A DNA stretch of 45,101 nt. Source: Zygnema cylindricum (Eukaryota; Streptophyta; Zygnematophyceae; Zygnematales; Zygnemataceae). The stretch lies in assembly GCA_037447655.1 (NCBI GenBank), contig JBBHKE010002115.1, positions 141,162 to 186,262 on the forward strand, given 5' to 3'. The notes under the pieces were generated by a model, which was not told the origin of the DNA, made no database searches, and worked only from the letters and a program-made list of their open reading frames with translations. Shown here in pieces: positions 32,236-43,149 of the stretch (positions are counted from its first letter, which is position 1; each line of letters begins with the position of its first letter). Made by a program: the position numbers and the translations under genes.

Positions 32236-32820
32236 ATGGCGGCAGCAATGGAGGGTCCTAAAGACGGTGGATGGATCATCGACATCGGGGCATGGGCCCA
32301 CATGTGCTGGGACAAAGCCGTTTTTACAAATTTAAAGCATACATCTCCGAAAAATATCTACTATGCTTGTGGCATGAGTGTCCAATCATCGGCAATGGGG
32401 GATGTATCTCTAATGGTAGATGTGGGGGGAAAGTGTGTAGAAAGAATTCTCCACATTGTTTTACATGTTCGAGATTTTAAAAAAAATCTCTTTTCTACGT
32501 CTTTAGTAGAGAGTAAGGGATATGAGGTCACCCTTAAAGGGGGGAGACAGGTTGTTAGTAAGCTAGGAAAAATAACAGTAACAGGAAGAAGAGATGCCAG
32601 TAAGATGTACAGGATGGACATGGCTAATGCAAAGAAAAATATGTTTTGTATTCCAGTGTTTCATCTAAGAATGAGTTATGGCATAGGACATATCAATTAT
32701 GAAAGTTTGAGAAAAATGGTAAATGTTGGGAAAGTTAAGGGTGTTTCTCTCACATCTCAGCCTGTAAAAAATTGCGATGGCTACTCACTAGGCAAAATTC
32801 ATAAATTGCCATTCCCATAG
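32236..32820 (+). pseudogene. Protease and GAG-pre-integrase, element 4
   Basis: An open stretch in the same frame as gag: MEGPKDGGWIIDIGAWAHMCW (active-site DSGAS-type motif now DIGAW), HIVLHVRDFKKNLFSTSLVE, KGGRQVVSKLGKITVTGRRD and MYRMDMANAK, then a degraded zinc site (YGIGHINYES, CDGYSLGKIHKLPFP, second Cys replaced by Tyr). It ends in TAG where element 4b reads QE. Processing of the polyprotein would fail without the active-site Ser/Thr. Confidence 0.88.
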
Positions 32821-33640
32821 GAATTTGAAAACAGATCTACAAAAGTTCTATAGCTCGTTCATTCGGATGTCCTCCGCCCATCCCAAGTACGGTCGGCTGG
32901 AGGAGTACAGTTCATGGTCACTTTTACTGATGATTTCTCTATGTACACAAAAGTCTATTTTATGAGGAACAAGAGTGAAGTGTTCACTCACTTCAAGCAC
33001 TATAAAGTCGAGGCTGAGAAACTACACGGAGTGCCAATCTTGGCGTTCAGATCGGACAATGGAGGTGAATACACCTCTAACGAATTTAAGCAATTTCTAC
33101 TTGATGAAGGTATAAGTCACAATCTGACGGTTCCATATACTCCTAAGCAGAATGGAGTTTCTGAAAGATTGAGTAGAATGGAGTTTCTGAAAGATTAAAC
33201 AGGACAATAACAGAGGTTGCTAGGTCTATGCTTGCAGACAAAGGTGTAGATCTGAAATTCTAGGCTGAAGCACTAAACTGCGCGGTCTATATAAAGAATA
33301 AAGTAGCATCCAGATCTGTCAGCACTACACCTTGTGAGCTGTGAACAGGAAAGGTACCATATGTGAGTCATTTTAAAGTGTTTGGGAGTAAATGCTATAT
33401 TTTAGATAACTCCCCAGATAAGTGGAAAATGGAAGCCAAAGGCTTAGCAGGAATTCTCTTCGGGTTTGATGATAATGCAAAGGGGTATAGAGTGTATGTC
33501 TTAGATAAACAAAAAATCTTTGTGTCTCGGAACATTAAAATAAAAGATGAACAGGATTCGGCTGATCTGTTCAAAGTCACAGATAAGGCGACAAGCGACA
33601 GAAAACAAGAAACAAGAGTATGTCATCTTTCACCATTACC
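32821..33640 (+). pseudogene. Integrase of element 4
   Basis: LVHSDVLRP (first Asp), FTDDFSMYTKVYFMRNKSEVFTHFKHYKVEAEKLHG, FRSDNGGEYTSNEF (second Asp) and NGVSERL (Glu). A 26-bp tandem duplication (about 33149-33200) repeats NGVSERL and shifts the frame. After it come LNRTITEVARSMLADKG-like sequence, then 33363-33600: FKVFGSKCYILDNSPDKWKMEAKG, GFDDNAKGYRVY and ISRNI-like residues. Confidence 0.9.
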
Positions 33641-33960
33641 ATCAGGTGTATTTTCCGGTGCAACCCCCTCCCATAACACATTTTGCTAATACACCGCTTG
33701 TTCCTGCTACAATTGCTTCTCCATTGCATCAAACTCTGGAGGACCAGACTGCTACACCTTCGGTTCTGCAGCAGTTTCAGCACCACGAAATCGGAGATTG
33801 CCGACCATTTCAGCCTCAGAATTTTCGGGGAGAAGAAGATCTAGCAGTCGTTTGCAAACCGGTTCTCACTTTGCTTTTCTACAGCATCAGGGGCCTATGA
33901 CTATCGAAGAACCTTCTCATCACCGGAGAGAAATCACTGGATTGAGGCGGCCAACGATGA
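33641..33960 (+). pseudogene. Integrase-RT linker of element 4
   Basis: Low-complexity Pro/Gln/Thr-rich linker (PPPITHFANTPLVP, LEDQTATPSVLQQFQ) ending near the RT. Related linkers are seen on the minus strand at 18360-18690 and 27020-27330. Confidence 0.7.
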
Positions 33961-34850
33961 GATGAAGTCGATTATGGAGGCACAGACATTGGAGCTGGTG
34001 GACCTGCCTCCGGGGAGGAAAGCCATTGGAAGCAAGTGGGTATTCAAAGTCAAACTAAATCCGGATAACACTATCGAAAAATATAAGGCCAGACTTGTGG
34101 CCAAAGGGTACAACCAAAAAGAAGGTATTGACTTTGAGGAAAGCTTCTCCCCGGTCATCAGATTTCCTACTGTAAGAATTTTGTTGAGTATAACTGCTAT
34201 AAAAAACATGGAAATTCACCAGATGGATGTTAAGACAGCCTTTTTGCATGGAGAATTAGAAGAAACTATTTATATGCAGCAGCCTGAAATGTATGAAGAA
34301 AAAGTAAAAGAAAAGTCAGTCTGTAAACTGATAAAATCTCTGTATGGGCTAAAACAAGCCCCCAGACAATAGAATCTAAAGCTAGATGAATTTCTGACTA
34401 GTCTAGGATTCAAAAGAATCAGCTCAGATCACTCAGTATATGTCTTACAAGGGGAAAATGGAATTCTTTATATCACTGTATATGTGGATGATCTTTTACT
34501 AATAAGCAAATCCATAGATGAAATAAACCATATTAAAGCAGCTTTGAGGTCTAAGTTTGAAATGAAAGACCTTGGTGAGGCTAAATATATTATGGGCATA
34601 CAAGTTGAAAGAGATGGAGATAACAGATTGATTATGCTAACCTAGAAAGAAGCAATAGAGAACATGTTGGAAAAAATTGAGATGAAAGATGTGAAGGGAT
34701 CTCTAACTCCCATAGAAGCTAGGCGGAAGTTGGAGGGAAGTGAATCAAACTCAGGCATAATGGTTAGTGAAAGCTTAGAGTCAAGGGAGGAAGAGTTTAT
34801 GGCTACAAAGCCATACAGACAAGTAGTGGGAAGTCTTTTTATTTTATGAA
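33961..34850 (+). pseudogene. pol: Reverse transcriptase of element 4
   Basis: 33962-34372 is open: [60 protein letters not shown] and YGLKQAPRQ, then TAG replaces the Trp of PRQW. The same frame continues with NLKLDEFLTSLGFKRISSDH, YVDDLLLISKS (YVDD 34481-34492), KDLGEAKYIMGIQVERDGD and, after further changes, KPYRQVVGSL. It is nearly intact apart from a few stops. Confidence 0.92.
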
Positions 34851-35466
34851 TTGTACGAGGCCTGACATCGCTGCAGCTGTAGGAGTCTTAAGTATGAGTC
34901 TTCAAAACCCTAAAAGAGCAGATTGGGAAGCAGCAAAGAGGGTTCTGAGATACCTGGCAGGTACGTGAAACCTCAAGCTTATACTCGGTGGAGGAGAGGT
35001 AAAATTACAGACTTGGAGCGATGCCAGCTATGGAGATATACCAAGCCGGAAATCAACAACCGGCTTTGTTCTGAAAATTGGGAATGGAACTTGTTGCTGG
35101 AGCAGCAAATTACAAAAGATTACGGCTTAGTCCACGATGGAGTCGGAATATATGGCAGCCAGCTCTGCCCTCAAGGAACTCCTATGGGTTAAGGCCACTT
35201 TGCAAGAACTTGGGTATATGCACACCGCTCTTCAAGTTATCTGGTGTGACAATCAGGCAGCAATTGCCATTGCCTCTAACCCTAATCATCATTTTAAAAG
35301 CAAACACATGGATGTCAGACTACACTTTGTGAGAGAAAATGTGCTTGCAAGAGTGATAAAAATAAGTTATTTACCAGATGAAAAGATGGTGGCTGATATG
35401 ATGACTAAAGCTCTTCCAGCTCCTAAGTTGAAGTATTGCAGAGAGTCTGTTGGGTTAAGTGAGTAA
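34851..35466 (+). pseudogene. RNase H of element 4
   Basis: NCTRPDIAAAVGVLS, WEAAKRVLRYLAGT-like and WSDASYGDIPSRKS-like blocks in changing frames, then the open C-terminal part 35137-35466: MESEYMAASSALKELLWVKA, WCDNQAAIAIASNPNHHFKS, KHMDVRLHFVREN and VADMMTKALPAPKLKYCRES, ending in TAA. The polypurine tract GATTTAGGGGAG (35478-35489) follows. Confidence 0.9.
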
Positions 35467-35489
35467 GCGAGTCTAAAGATTTAGGGGAG

Positions 35490-36483
35490 TGTTGAAACGA
35501 GAAATCTTAATACTCACTAAACAGAGCTATGAGGAGAGACCAAGTACTTAGAATTTTTTGGTCTAGATAAGTTGTAATACTTACCTCATTTAGTGTGACA
35601 GTTGCAGTAGTACTTTTGAAGTGTATTGTACTTCTGCAGGGACACGCGTCAGAAAATAAACATCATACGGGTTTTTGGGAAAGCGCCGACACACTTTACC
35701 ACGCGTCACACATCGAACGAATACTGTTGAAGAATCGGACGGACGAAGACTCAACCGATTATCCGCAAAGATAGTGGTACAACATTCAACGACGACCGTA
35801 GATGCGAATCGAGTGAACGGACGAGATTCACGTGGGACCACAAATGACTCATCACTTTGTACAATCTCACGTGACTTGGAGCACTTGATCAACAGTCGGC
35901 TGGACGCTGGCATCCACTGTTGACTAAGCACCGTGAACACTACTCTACGGGAATCTATTTGCATATCTGAAACACAGTAGTCTTTACTTAGCGAATTAGA
36001 ATGTAGTGTTCCACTAAGTATATTTTTGTTTAGTAGTCAAATAGGGTTAGGACGTACTCACATTATAAATAGTGTACTGATTCGGTACCTTGTCGTAGTA
36101 TAGTACAGTACTGTTGTTCCAGGTGTAGACATCAGATTAGTTAGTTTTCAGTAGATACTCCTTGTGAGTATAAAGTTAGGACTTAGCCAAAATTGTAAGT
36201 ATCCAGTATTGAGATCTAACTCTCTAAGGGACAATTTTTGGGAAACTTCTAAGTGTTGTATCTTATGGTATACTTGTTCAATTGGGCTGCAATTTTGGGA
36301 ATTGGCAAACTGCACGTGACACTGTTATTGTGGAATTTGGTGATATTTGGAAACTGTGAGCACATTTTGTGTTATATCAAAGTTAGTTGTTTGATAGGAT
36401 TTTTGGTAGCTTTTGCTAAAATCTATGTCTACATCCACTACTACTAGTGGACCTCCACATGGAACTGTGGTTGTAGAACAACA
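35490..36483 (+). repeat. LTR4 copy c, 3' LTR of element 4
   Basis: 994 bp, TGTTGAAACGAG...GTAGAACAACA, followed by the duplication ATATT. It has an intact TATAAATA box (36064-36071) and four GTAC motifs in the next 50 bp. Confidence 0.93.
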
Positions 36484-37283
36484 ATATTCCTAGTGTTTTT
36501 TTATTTTCTCATTTTCATCCATAATAAATACATCTATGATCCCACTCTCATCATTCACGTGAATATTTTTGGCAATCTGGATGGTATGTTTCTGAGGACA
36601 GTAAACTGTGTTTCCTACTGATTCATCATCATATCCCATGAAGATTCCAGGTTTAGACTTTGGACTCGGTTTCTTGTTTGGTAAATTATCTAGTATAAAG
36701 CACTTACCACCAAAAATTGTGAATTGGTAGACATCTGTTTTCTGCAAGTCAACACTTCTTGAGGTGTATTTCCTTGAAAAAATCTATTTTTTAATCTGTT
36801 CCTAATATAGGCTACAAATTGGTAAGCTTCAGCCCAAAAAATTAGTATCAATTCTATTTTGTGCCATCATAGATTTAACACTCACAATTAAAGTTCTATT
36901 TAGACTTTCTTAAACTCCATTTTGTTCGAAGTATATGGAACAGTAAACTGATGAGCGATACCATTTTCTTTTAAATAAGCACCAAACTTATTGGAAGTAT
37001 ATTCACCTCCAATATCAAATCTTAAGGAAAAAATGGGTCTACCATGAAGCTTTTCTGCCCAGTTCCAAAAGTGTTGGAAGTAAGTGAAGACCTTTTTTTT
37101 CTCATTCATGAAATAGATCTTGCTGAATTTGGAGAAGTCGTCCATGAATGGAACAAAGTATTTGCTGCTCGCAAAAGATGGTATTTTGGAGGGTCCCAAC
37201 ACATCTGAATGAATAAGCTCCAAGAGATTAGTTGCTCTAAATTTTGTAGCATGAGGTAAGGGAAGTTTGTGAAGCTTACCCAA
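36484..37283 (-). pseudogene. Integrase of element 5
   Basis: Open at 37283-36900 and 36747-36490. Blocks: KLHKLPLPHATKFRATNLLE, IHSDVLGPSK (first Asp), FMDDFSKFSKIYFMNEKKKVF, LRFDIGGEYTSNKF (second catalytic position Asp kept, following Asn changed to Ile), then VPYTSNKMEFKKV, where ERLNRT is lost by frameshift. The tail FTIFGGKCFILDNLPNKK and FMGYDDESVGNTVY leads to the element 4 insertion. Confidence 0.88.
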
Positions 37284-37820
37284 AGCATAGCCATCAGAAA
37301 TATTTGACAGTCGCTGACCAAGTTTTCATCTTTCTACCATATCACTCTTTACTATCTTTTCCAATATGTCATTATAAACATGAGCCAATCTTTTATGCCA
37401 CAAAACATGATTAGACATGACACATGAGTAAGCAAAAGAAGATGTATTCACCAGGTCCATCCGGTACAAGTTGTTTGGGCCTCTAGTTCCCATAACCAAT
37501 ACCCTTCCATCTTTGTCGACTATTTTCTTTCCTTGCTTCTGAAGTATTTCAAAACCTCTAGTTTTTGCAACAAAGGTAGAATACAATTTTTTTTTGAACT
37601 GGGGGACAAAGAACACATGATAGAGAGTTCTAGAAACTACCTATCCATCTATCTCACACATAACGATGACGGTTCCTTGAGCTTTTGCTTCAAGTGTTGC
37701 ACCACAAGCATAATAGATTTATTTAGTTGGAATAGGTTTTAGATATATGAAGGAAGCCATGTTCTAGCACATATGGGAAAAACTTCCAAATTCTATAATC
37801 TACTTGTGGTCTTTATCTCC
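37284..37820 (-). pseudogene. Protease and GAG-pre-integrase of element 5
   Basis: Open at 37616-37326: MFFVPQFKKKLYSTFVAKTR, DKDGRVLVMGTRGPNNLYRM and NHVLWHKRLAHVYND (zinc-site His pair). The protease active-site region near 37790 reads IIEFGSFSHMC: the catalytic Asp of IIDxGAxxHMC is Glu and Gly-Ala is Gly-Ser. Confidence 0.82.
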
Positions 37821-38733
37821 TTCTTTTAGTTTGGCAAAAGCGAATAACTCTTTGTTGTCAGTTTTTGGAAAATTGACAACATTTTGTGCATTTCCCGTGT
37901 CAACCGACTCCGGCTCTGGTGTGTCAGCCGAAAACGCCTCAATTTTGGAAGGAGGTGTCGATGGTGTAAAAGGTAGCCTTTGTGGTTTGTAGATCTCTCT
38001 CGACTTCCATCCATTTCTGAACACACCCGTCTCACAAGCTTTAAGAAACTTAGGACACTGTTTGTAGAGATATCTTTGACTGTAACAATAGACACACTTG
38101 TTATATGATTGGAAACCTTGGTATCTCTAAGATTTGTTTACCTGATACTAAGCATTAAAGGCTACAAAAGACTTTTCTAGATTAAGAGCTAAAACTGTTT
38201 CATCTTCCTCTATGACTAGTTATATGGTTGTTGTTAGATTTCATGCTGACTTATCCAACTTTTTCAAATTTGTTGAGGCTCCTTTATATTTTTCAGGAAG
38301 ACCTCGCATAAGAATCATAGCCTGATGATAAGGAGAGAAGTTCCCCTCTGAACATGCTCTCTCTGTCAATAAAAGTCTAATTCCATTATAATATTCAGCC
38401 ATGCTACCACCTGTATACCTATTTCCCAAATATTCCCACTTGTAATAATCTCATGCTGGCATTAGCTTTCAAATAGATAGTTTTTAGTGAAGTCCAAATA
38501 TCTAATGCCTTTTTCATCTTGATATGTGACATAAGTAAATCCTCTTAAATCATTAACATTAAAAGATACAAAGCTTGCTGATTTTTCCCACCATAGGATG
38601 CTTCGGTTCAGCAAGACTGCCATCAACTATATCAAACAATTTATCCTACGTAAAGTAAGACTCAACCAAATCAGACCAATAAAGGTATTTTCTTCCATGA
38701 AAAACGGGTATCCTTAAAGGCGGGCCCGTAACT
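37821..38733 (-). pseudogene. gag: Gag and PBS of element 5
   Basis: The PBS (38719-38733, minus strand AGTTACGGGCCCGCC) is read QVTGPPLRIPVFHGRKYLYW. Downstream are DIWTSLK-like residues, MGNRYTGGSMAEYYNGIRLL and HQAMILMRGLPEKYKG (38429-38241). The zinc knuckle near 38060-38100 reads CVYCYSQRYLYKQC, with the zinc-binding His replaced by Tyr. An acidic tail follows (38024-37800). Confidence 0.85.
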
Positions 38734-39656
38734 TGTTGTTTTGTGGCTACAACACCTAATGAACAAGAAGATACTAAACAAGAAGATGGGGCAGGAGTAG
38801 TCATCACAGAATTAATACAAGCAAGAATCTCTTACAGATGTTCAGAAAACATACAACTTTGGAACACAGCCAAAGACAAAATAGGTAACCAATTGGCCTA
38901 CAAATCTGACACAATGCAAATAATACAAAAAAAAACCCAATGGAAAATTTTCAAAAAAATATACAAACACATGTGAGAGAAACTATCAATCAAAAGATAT
39001 CAAAATGTTAAAGCATAATTTGAGACAACAAGTTACTAACTTACACAATGGTTAAGTCCTACTCTTACACCTAAAATATTTATCCATTTGAAAGCTAGCA
39101 GCCACTCACTAACCTGGTCAAGGTAAGAAGGCATATCACGCATGCATCAATAATAAATATCAGAGCTAAGGAGGATACCTAAATATGTCAAAGTATTTTA
39201 TAGAGAATGAATCTGAACTAAGTCCTTCATCAAACAAAGCACGTTTATGTAAAAACAGGGATATTGTACGTCACACTTTACTATACAAAACACGTCGGAT
39301 AATTATAGACGTTGTCCCGGTTGACCTGCGTCTGTCGGCAACAAATCTTCGGCAGCAAATCTCCGTCGTCAATCTTTTAGAAGTTTCATGCAAGATGAAA
39401 CTTTGTGTGACACCTCGGTCTTCGGTGAATCTGAGTCGTAGAACGAGACCTTGCGGAGCGTAACCTTGCGGAGCGTCTCATCTTAGTTTGCTGGCGCGTG
39501 TCCCGAAAATGTGATACATAGTGTACTCCCTCATTGTTCACTGTCACACTAATTCTGGTACATAGTGAACCAGACTTCCACAAAATAAACAAAGTACCCT
39601 GAAAACACTCCCCTCACATATGAGGCTAACTGAGGACTAAAGCTTTCAAAAAACTA
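38734..39656 (-). repeat. LTR5, 5' LTR of element 5
   Basis: 923 bp, matching 22631-23478 with indels. In element orientation it starts TAGTTTTTTGAAAGC (TG changed to TA) at 39656 and ends GCCACAAAACAACA at 38734. The flank GTTAA pairs with GTTGA at 22626-22630. Confidence 0.87.
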
Positions 39657-40244
39657 GTTAAAGGGAAAACACCATATGAAGTGTAGACGGGAAAAAAACA
39701 TAATGCTTGTCACTTTTGGGTTTTTAGTAGTAAATGTTTTATTTTGGATAATCTTCCTATTTCTAAGGTTTGCCTGAAATTGGTTCTTGAGATTTTTATG
39801 GGATATGATGATGAATTTTTATGCTATAGAGTATATAATACGGATGAAAAAACTCTTCAGATTGCTAGGAATATTCGGGTTGAGGAAGAGAGTCAATCGG
39901 TTGACATTTTTGGCAAGAGAGATTTTAAGAAAAATTCCAAAATCGAAAAATATGTAATTTTTGTAAGTGTTCATTTTACCTCTTCCACAACCACTTTTTC
40001 ATCTCCCATTCCGGACACTACGGCTGGTCCACTTGTGGAGGATACTCCTACTCCTCCTCCTCCTCCTCCTCCTCGGCAGCAACGTACGGATCCAACCGTT
40101 CCAACCTCATATTTTTCGGGGGGAAAAAAGAAAAAGCTAGGAGGTTAATTGGTGGAGCATGCTCTATGTTTTGTAAGCACGATGGAACAAGTCACAATAC
40201 AAGAGGATTTTTCAGCTCCGGAAAAACATCAATGAATCACTATC
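39657..40244 (+). pseudogene. Integrase C-terminal part and linker of element 7
   Basis: Direct continuation of the integrase cut at 22630: VKGKTPYEV, a stop, FWVFSSKCFILDNLPISK, EIFMGYDDEFLCYRVYNTDEK and IARNIRVEEES. A Pro-rich linker includes a run of eight Pro from a (CTC)n tract (about 40048-40075). The frame ends at 40146. Confidence 0.87.
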
Positions 40245-40989
40245 GTGAATGGTGAAATGCGATCGATAATGGAGGCTCAAACTTGGGAGCTTGACGAGCT
40301 TCCGCCGGGTCGAAAGGCCATCGGCTATAATTGGGTCTTTATAGTTAAGTTGAATCCGGATAATGCTATTGAAAGAGATGAGGCTAAGGTTGTTGTAAAA
40401 GGCTATAGTCAAAAGGAGGGATTTGACAATGAAGAGACTTTCTCTTCAGTTGTCCGGTTTCCACCTATTATAATTTTGTTATCTTTAGCGGCCATTGAGG
40501 ATATCGAATTACATCAAATGGATGTTAAGACCGCTGTCTCACATAGGGATTTAGAGGAAGTGATTTATATGAAACAACCTGAAGTGTATGCACAGAACGG
40601 AAAATAAAATATGGTCAGTAAGCTGTTAAAAACCTTGTACGGTCTGAAGCAGGCACCACGATAGTGGAATCTAAAACTAGATGAGTTTCTAACTGGTCTT
40701 GGTTTTGTGAGGATTAGTTTAGATCACTCAGTTTATGTTATGGAAGGGGAAGATGGGATTATTTACATTGTAGTTTATGTAGATGATTTGCTGCTGCTAA
40801 GAAAGTCATTAAAATAGAATAACAAAATAAAGGCAGCGTTGAATTTAAGATTTGAGAAAAAGGATTTAGGGGAGGCAAAGTACATTTTTGGAATTAACCT
40901 AGAAAGGGGTAGAGATAGATGAACAATCCATCAAACACAGCGGGAAGTGATGTGGAATGTGCTTGAAAAATTTGGCATGGTAGAGGCAA
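40245..40989 (+). pseudogene. pol: Reverse transcriptase of element 7
   Basis: Open at 40245-40607: [40 protein letters not shown] and [20 protein letters not shown] (AFLHGELEE altered). After a TAA come [11 protein letters not shown], a TAG, then NLKLDEFLTGLGFVRISLDH and YVDDLLLL (YVDD 40776-40787). GEAKYIFGINLERGRDR ends in a stop. Confidence 0.9.
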
Positions 40990-41787
40990 ATGGAAGTGCA
41001 ACTCCCATGGAATTTAAGCAAAGTGGAAGGCATAGAGAATAATGGAAGAGTCATTTTTGATGACACCTTTGAATCAGCGGAGGCAGATTTTATCGCCACC
41101 ATTCCATACAGCCTGATTTTTGGCAGCCTAATCTACTTTATAAACTGTACGAGGCTAGATATTGTCGCACTTGTTGGTGTTTTGAGCTGGAGTTTACTAA
41201 ATCCGAGGAAATTCGATTAGAAGGCCGCAAAGAGGATTCTTCGGTACCTAGCAAGGACACAAAATCTCCAACTTGCTCGATCTAGAGAAGAAGTCAAAAT
41301 TCGGACATGAAGTAATGGTAGCTACAAAGACATACCAAGCCACCATTCCACCACCAAATTCATTTTGAATATTGGAAGTGGAACATGCTGCTGGAGTGGC
41401 AAGGTTTAAAAGGTAAAAACTCAGTCTACAATGGAGGCTGAATATATGGCGGCAAACTCAGCTGTCAAAGAGTTATTGATGGTAAAGTCTCTCCTTCAAG
41501 TACTTCATTTCATGCAATCGAGACGTCAAATAGTGTGGCGTGACAACCAAGAAACTATTGCGATTGCATCTTACCCGAGTCATCACTTCAAAAGCAAGCA
41601 TATTGATATCAAGTTGTATTTTGTGAGAGAGAAGGTGATAAACAGAATTTCGAAACTTAGTTATCTGCCGGATGAGAATATGGTAGCAGATATGATGATT
41701 AAAGAATTTTGAAACTTAGTTATCTGTCGGATGAGAATATGGTAGCAGATATGATGATTAAGCCTTTACTGGCACCTAAATTGATGT
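40990..41787 (+). pseudogene. RNase H of element 7
   Basis: IPYSLIFGSLIYFINCTRLDI, AAKRILRYLARTQNLQLA-like, then the open part 41431-41712: MEAEYMAANSAVKELLMVKS, WRDNQETIAIASYPSHHFKS and KHIDIKLYFVREK. A 58-bp tandem duplication (41647-41704 and 41705-41762) repeats LSYLPDENMVADMMIK. The gene and element stop at 41787 without an LTR. Confidence 0.87.
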
Positions 41788-43149
41788 TTTGATCTCATCA
41801 TTAATGGCCCTAATCCATGTGTCTTTGTTGGGAATGTTTATTGTTTTTGAGTAAGTTTGAGGATCATCAGGGTGTGACAGTTTTGTTACCTTGTGAGGTG
41901 CCTATTTTTCTTGCAACCTTTTGCTCCTCCTTTGTCCTCCTTCAAATTCAAAAGCTGGAATAGAGAGTAGTCTCGGGTTCTTCCAACCGTTAAATGTGCT
42001 CCCCTATCGATGAGAACTGGCTCCTCTTCCTGTATGTCCTCGGAATGCACCAAATCGTGTAGATTCATCAGTGTCTCCTCCTTTGGTCTGAGTTTGTCTC
42101 CTCCTTGGTTTGAGTTTTTTTTGGATCTGCAATAATTTGATGACTGATATTTCTGACTCTTCCTCACTCTACAAGTCAAATCTGATTCTTATTGTCTTAG
42201 AGTATTTAAAAGGATCTATTGACTTCCCTTCATCCATGACAGCTAGATGCTTAACCATTTTGATATCCTTCTTCCTTAGGTCATAGACTCGATATCCTTT
42301 GACATCCTCATCATATCCCACTAGATGTCTTAGCTTTCCCTTAGCATCTAGTTTCCAACTCTTTCGGTCCAAATTCAGATTGTACACTTGACTCCCAAAT
42401 ACTTTTAGATAAGATACATCCGGCTTCCTCCCAACCCATCTCTCATATGATGTTTCTCCTTTTATAGCTGTTGTAATAAGTCTATTCTTGATGTAATTGG
42501 CACAGTTCATAGCTTTGGCCCAGAAGCGTTTCCCTTTCTTCTTGTGTTAGCATGCTTTGTGCGATATCACCTAGACTTTTATTTAATCTTTCAGCTACAC
42601 CGTTTGGTTCCTGATTATCAGGGACAGTCTTTTGATGTTGTACTCCCTCATCTCTCAATAAATCGTAAAACTGATTAGATGTATACTCTCCCCCATTATC
42701 ACTTTTATTTCTCTTGATGGATTAAAATATAGTGGTGCTTCTGACTTATTTTTGAGTAAGTAAACTCTTAAATATCTAGACCATTCATCACTAATGGTTA
42801 GCATTTATCTTTTCCCTCCTACCTAAGGTACTTTAGCGGGTCCCAAGATATGAATGTGTACAAGATGTAACACCTTTTCCCCTCTATACGTGGCAAATTT
42901 TGAGAAGGGCAATCTGTGAGCCTTACCTTGTGCACAACCATTACAATTGTCTATCACTTCACTATCGTTAAAGTGAATCCCTTCCACTACAACTAGTTTT
43001 TTCATTTCCGTCAATTTGTCCAAATGTATATGCCCCAGCCGCTAATGCCATATCATTATCTCGCGGACACCAACATAATAAGCATTCTTTTTTTCATTGC
43101 TCAAGTTAAGCCTAAACATTCCTTTTCTACCCTTGTCTGCCGTGAAATA
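41788..43149 (-). pseudogene. Element 10: integrase, GAG-pre-integrase and linker
   Basis: Minus-strand clade-A pol. Reading leftwards: HKRLGHIHLDKLTEMKKLVV-like zinc site, CNGCAQGKAHRLPFSKFATY (43023-42823), integrase pieces WSRYLRVYLLKNKSE and SDNGGEYTSNQF (a deletion of ~80 bp between them), ERLNKSLGD near 42590, then 42510-42169 MNCANYIKNRLITTAIKGE, LKVFGSQVYNLNLDRKSWKL and VGYDEDVKGYRVYDLRKKDI. The left end is the linker VTKLSHPDDPQTYS just before RT, which is absent. Element 9 interrupts it at 43149. Confidence 0.87.

Larger units (their letters stand above)
27418..36483 (+). mobile_element. Ty1/copia element 4, compound LTR-int-LTR-int-LTR, 9.07 kb
   Basis: Three LTR4 copies in the same orientation: a (27418-28414), b (30293-31289) and c (35490-36483). 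A truncated gag-protease plus an unrelated segment lies between a and b; a complete gag-pol lies between b and c. One exact duplication ATATT brackets the outer ends only (27413-27417; 36484-36488), and no duplication surrounds b-c. The whole therefore behaves as one insertion, or as one element later rearranged in place. Confidence 0.9.
22631..39656 (-). mobile_element. Ty1/copia element 5, expanded to 17 kb by two nested insertions
   Basis: LTRs at 22631-23478 and 38734-39656 bound a minus-strand gag-pol. The host frame of element 7 integrase runs up to 22630 and continues exactly at 39657. The target duplication is GTTGA/GTTAA (4 of 5 bases). Inside lie LTR3 (25122-27016), a 206-bp tandem duplication and the 9.07-kb element 4. 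Without these it would be about 6 kb. Confidence 0.9.

Noticed and set aside
36484-36747. Envelope-like or extra 3' gene after element 4
   Set aside because: The sequence after LTR c is minus-strand integrase of element 5; no envelope-like frame was found in any element.
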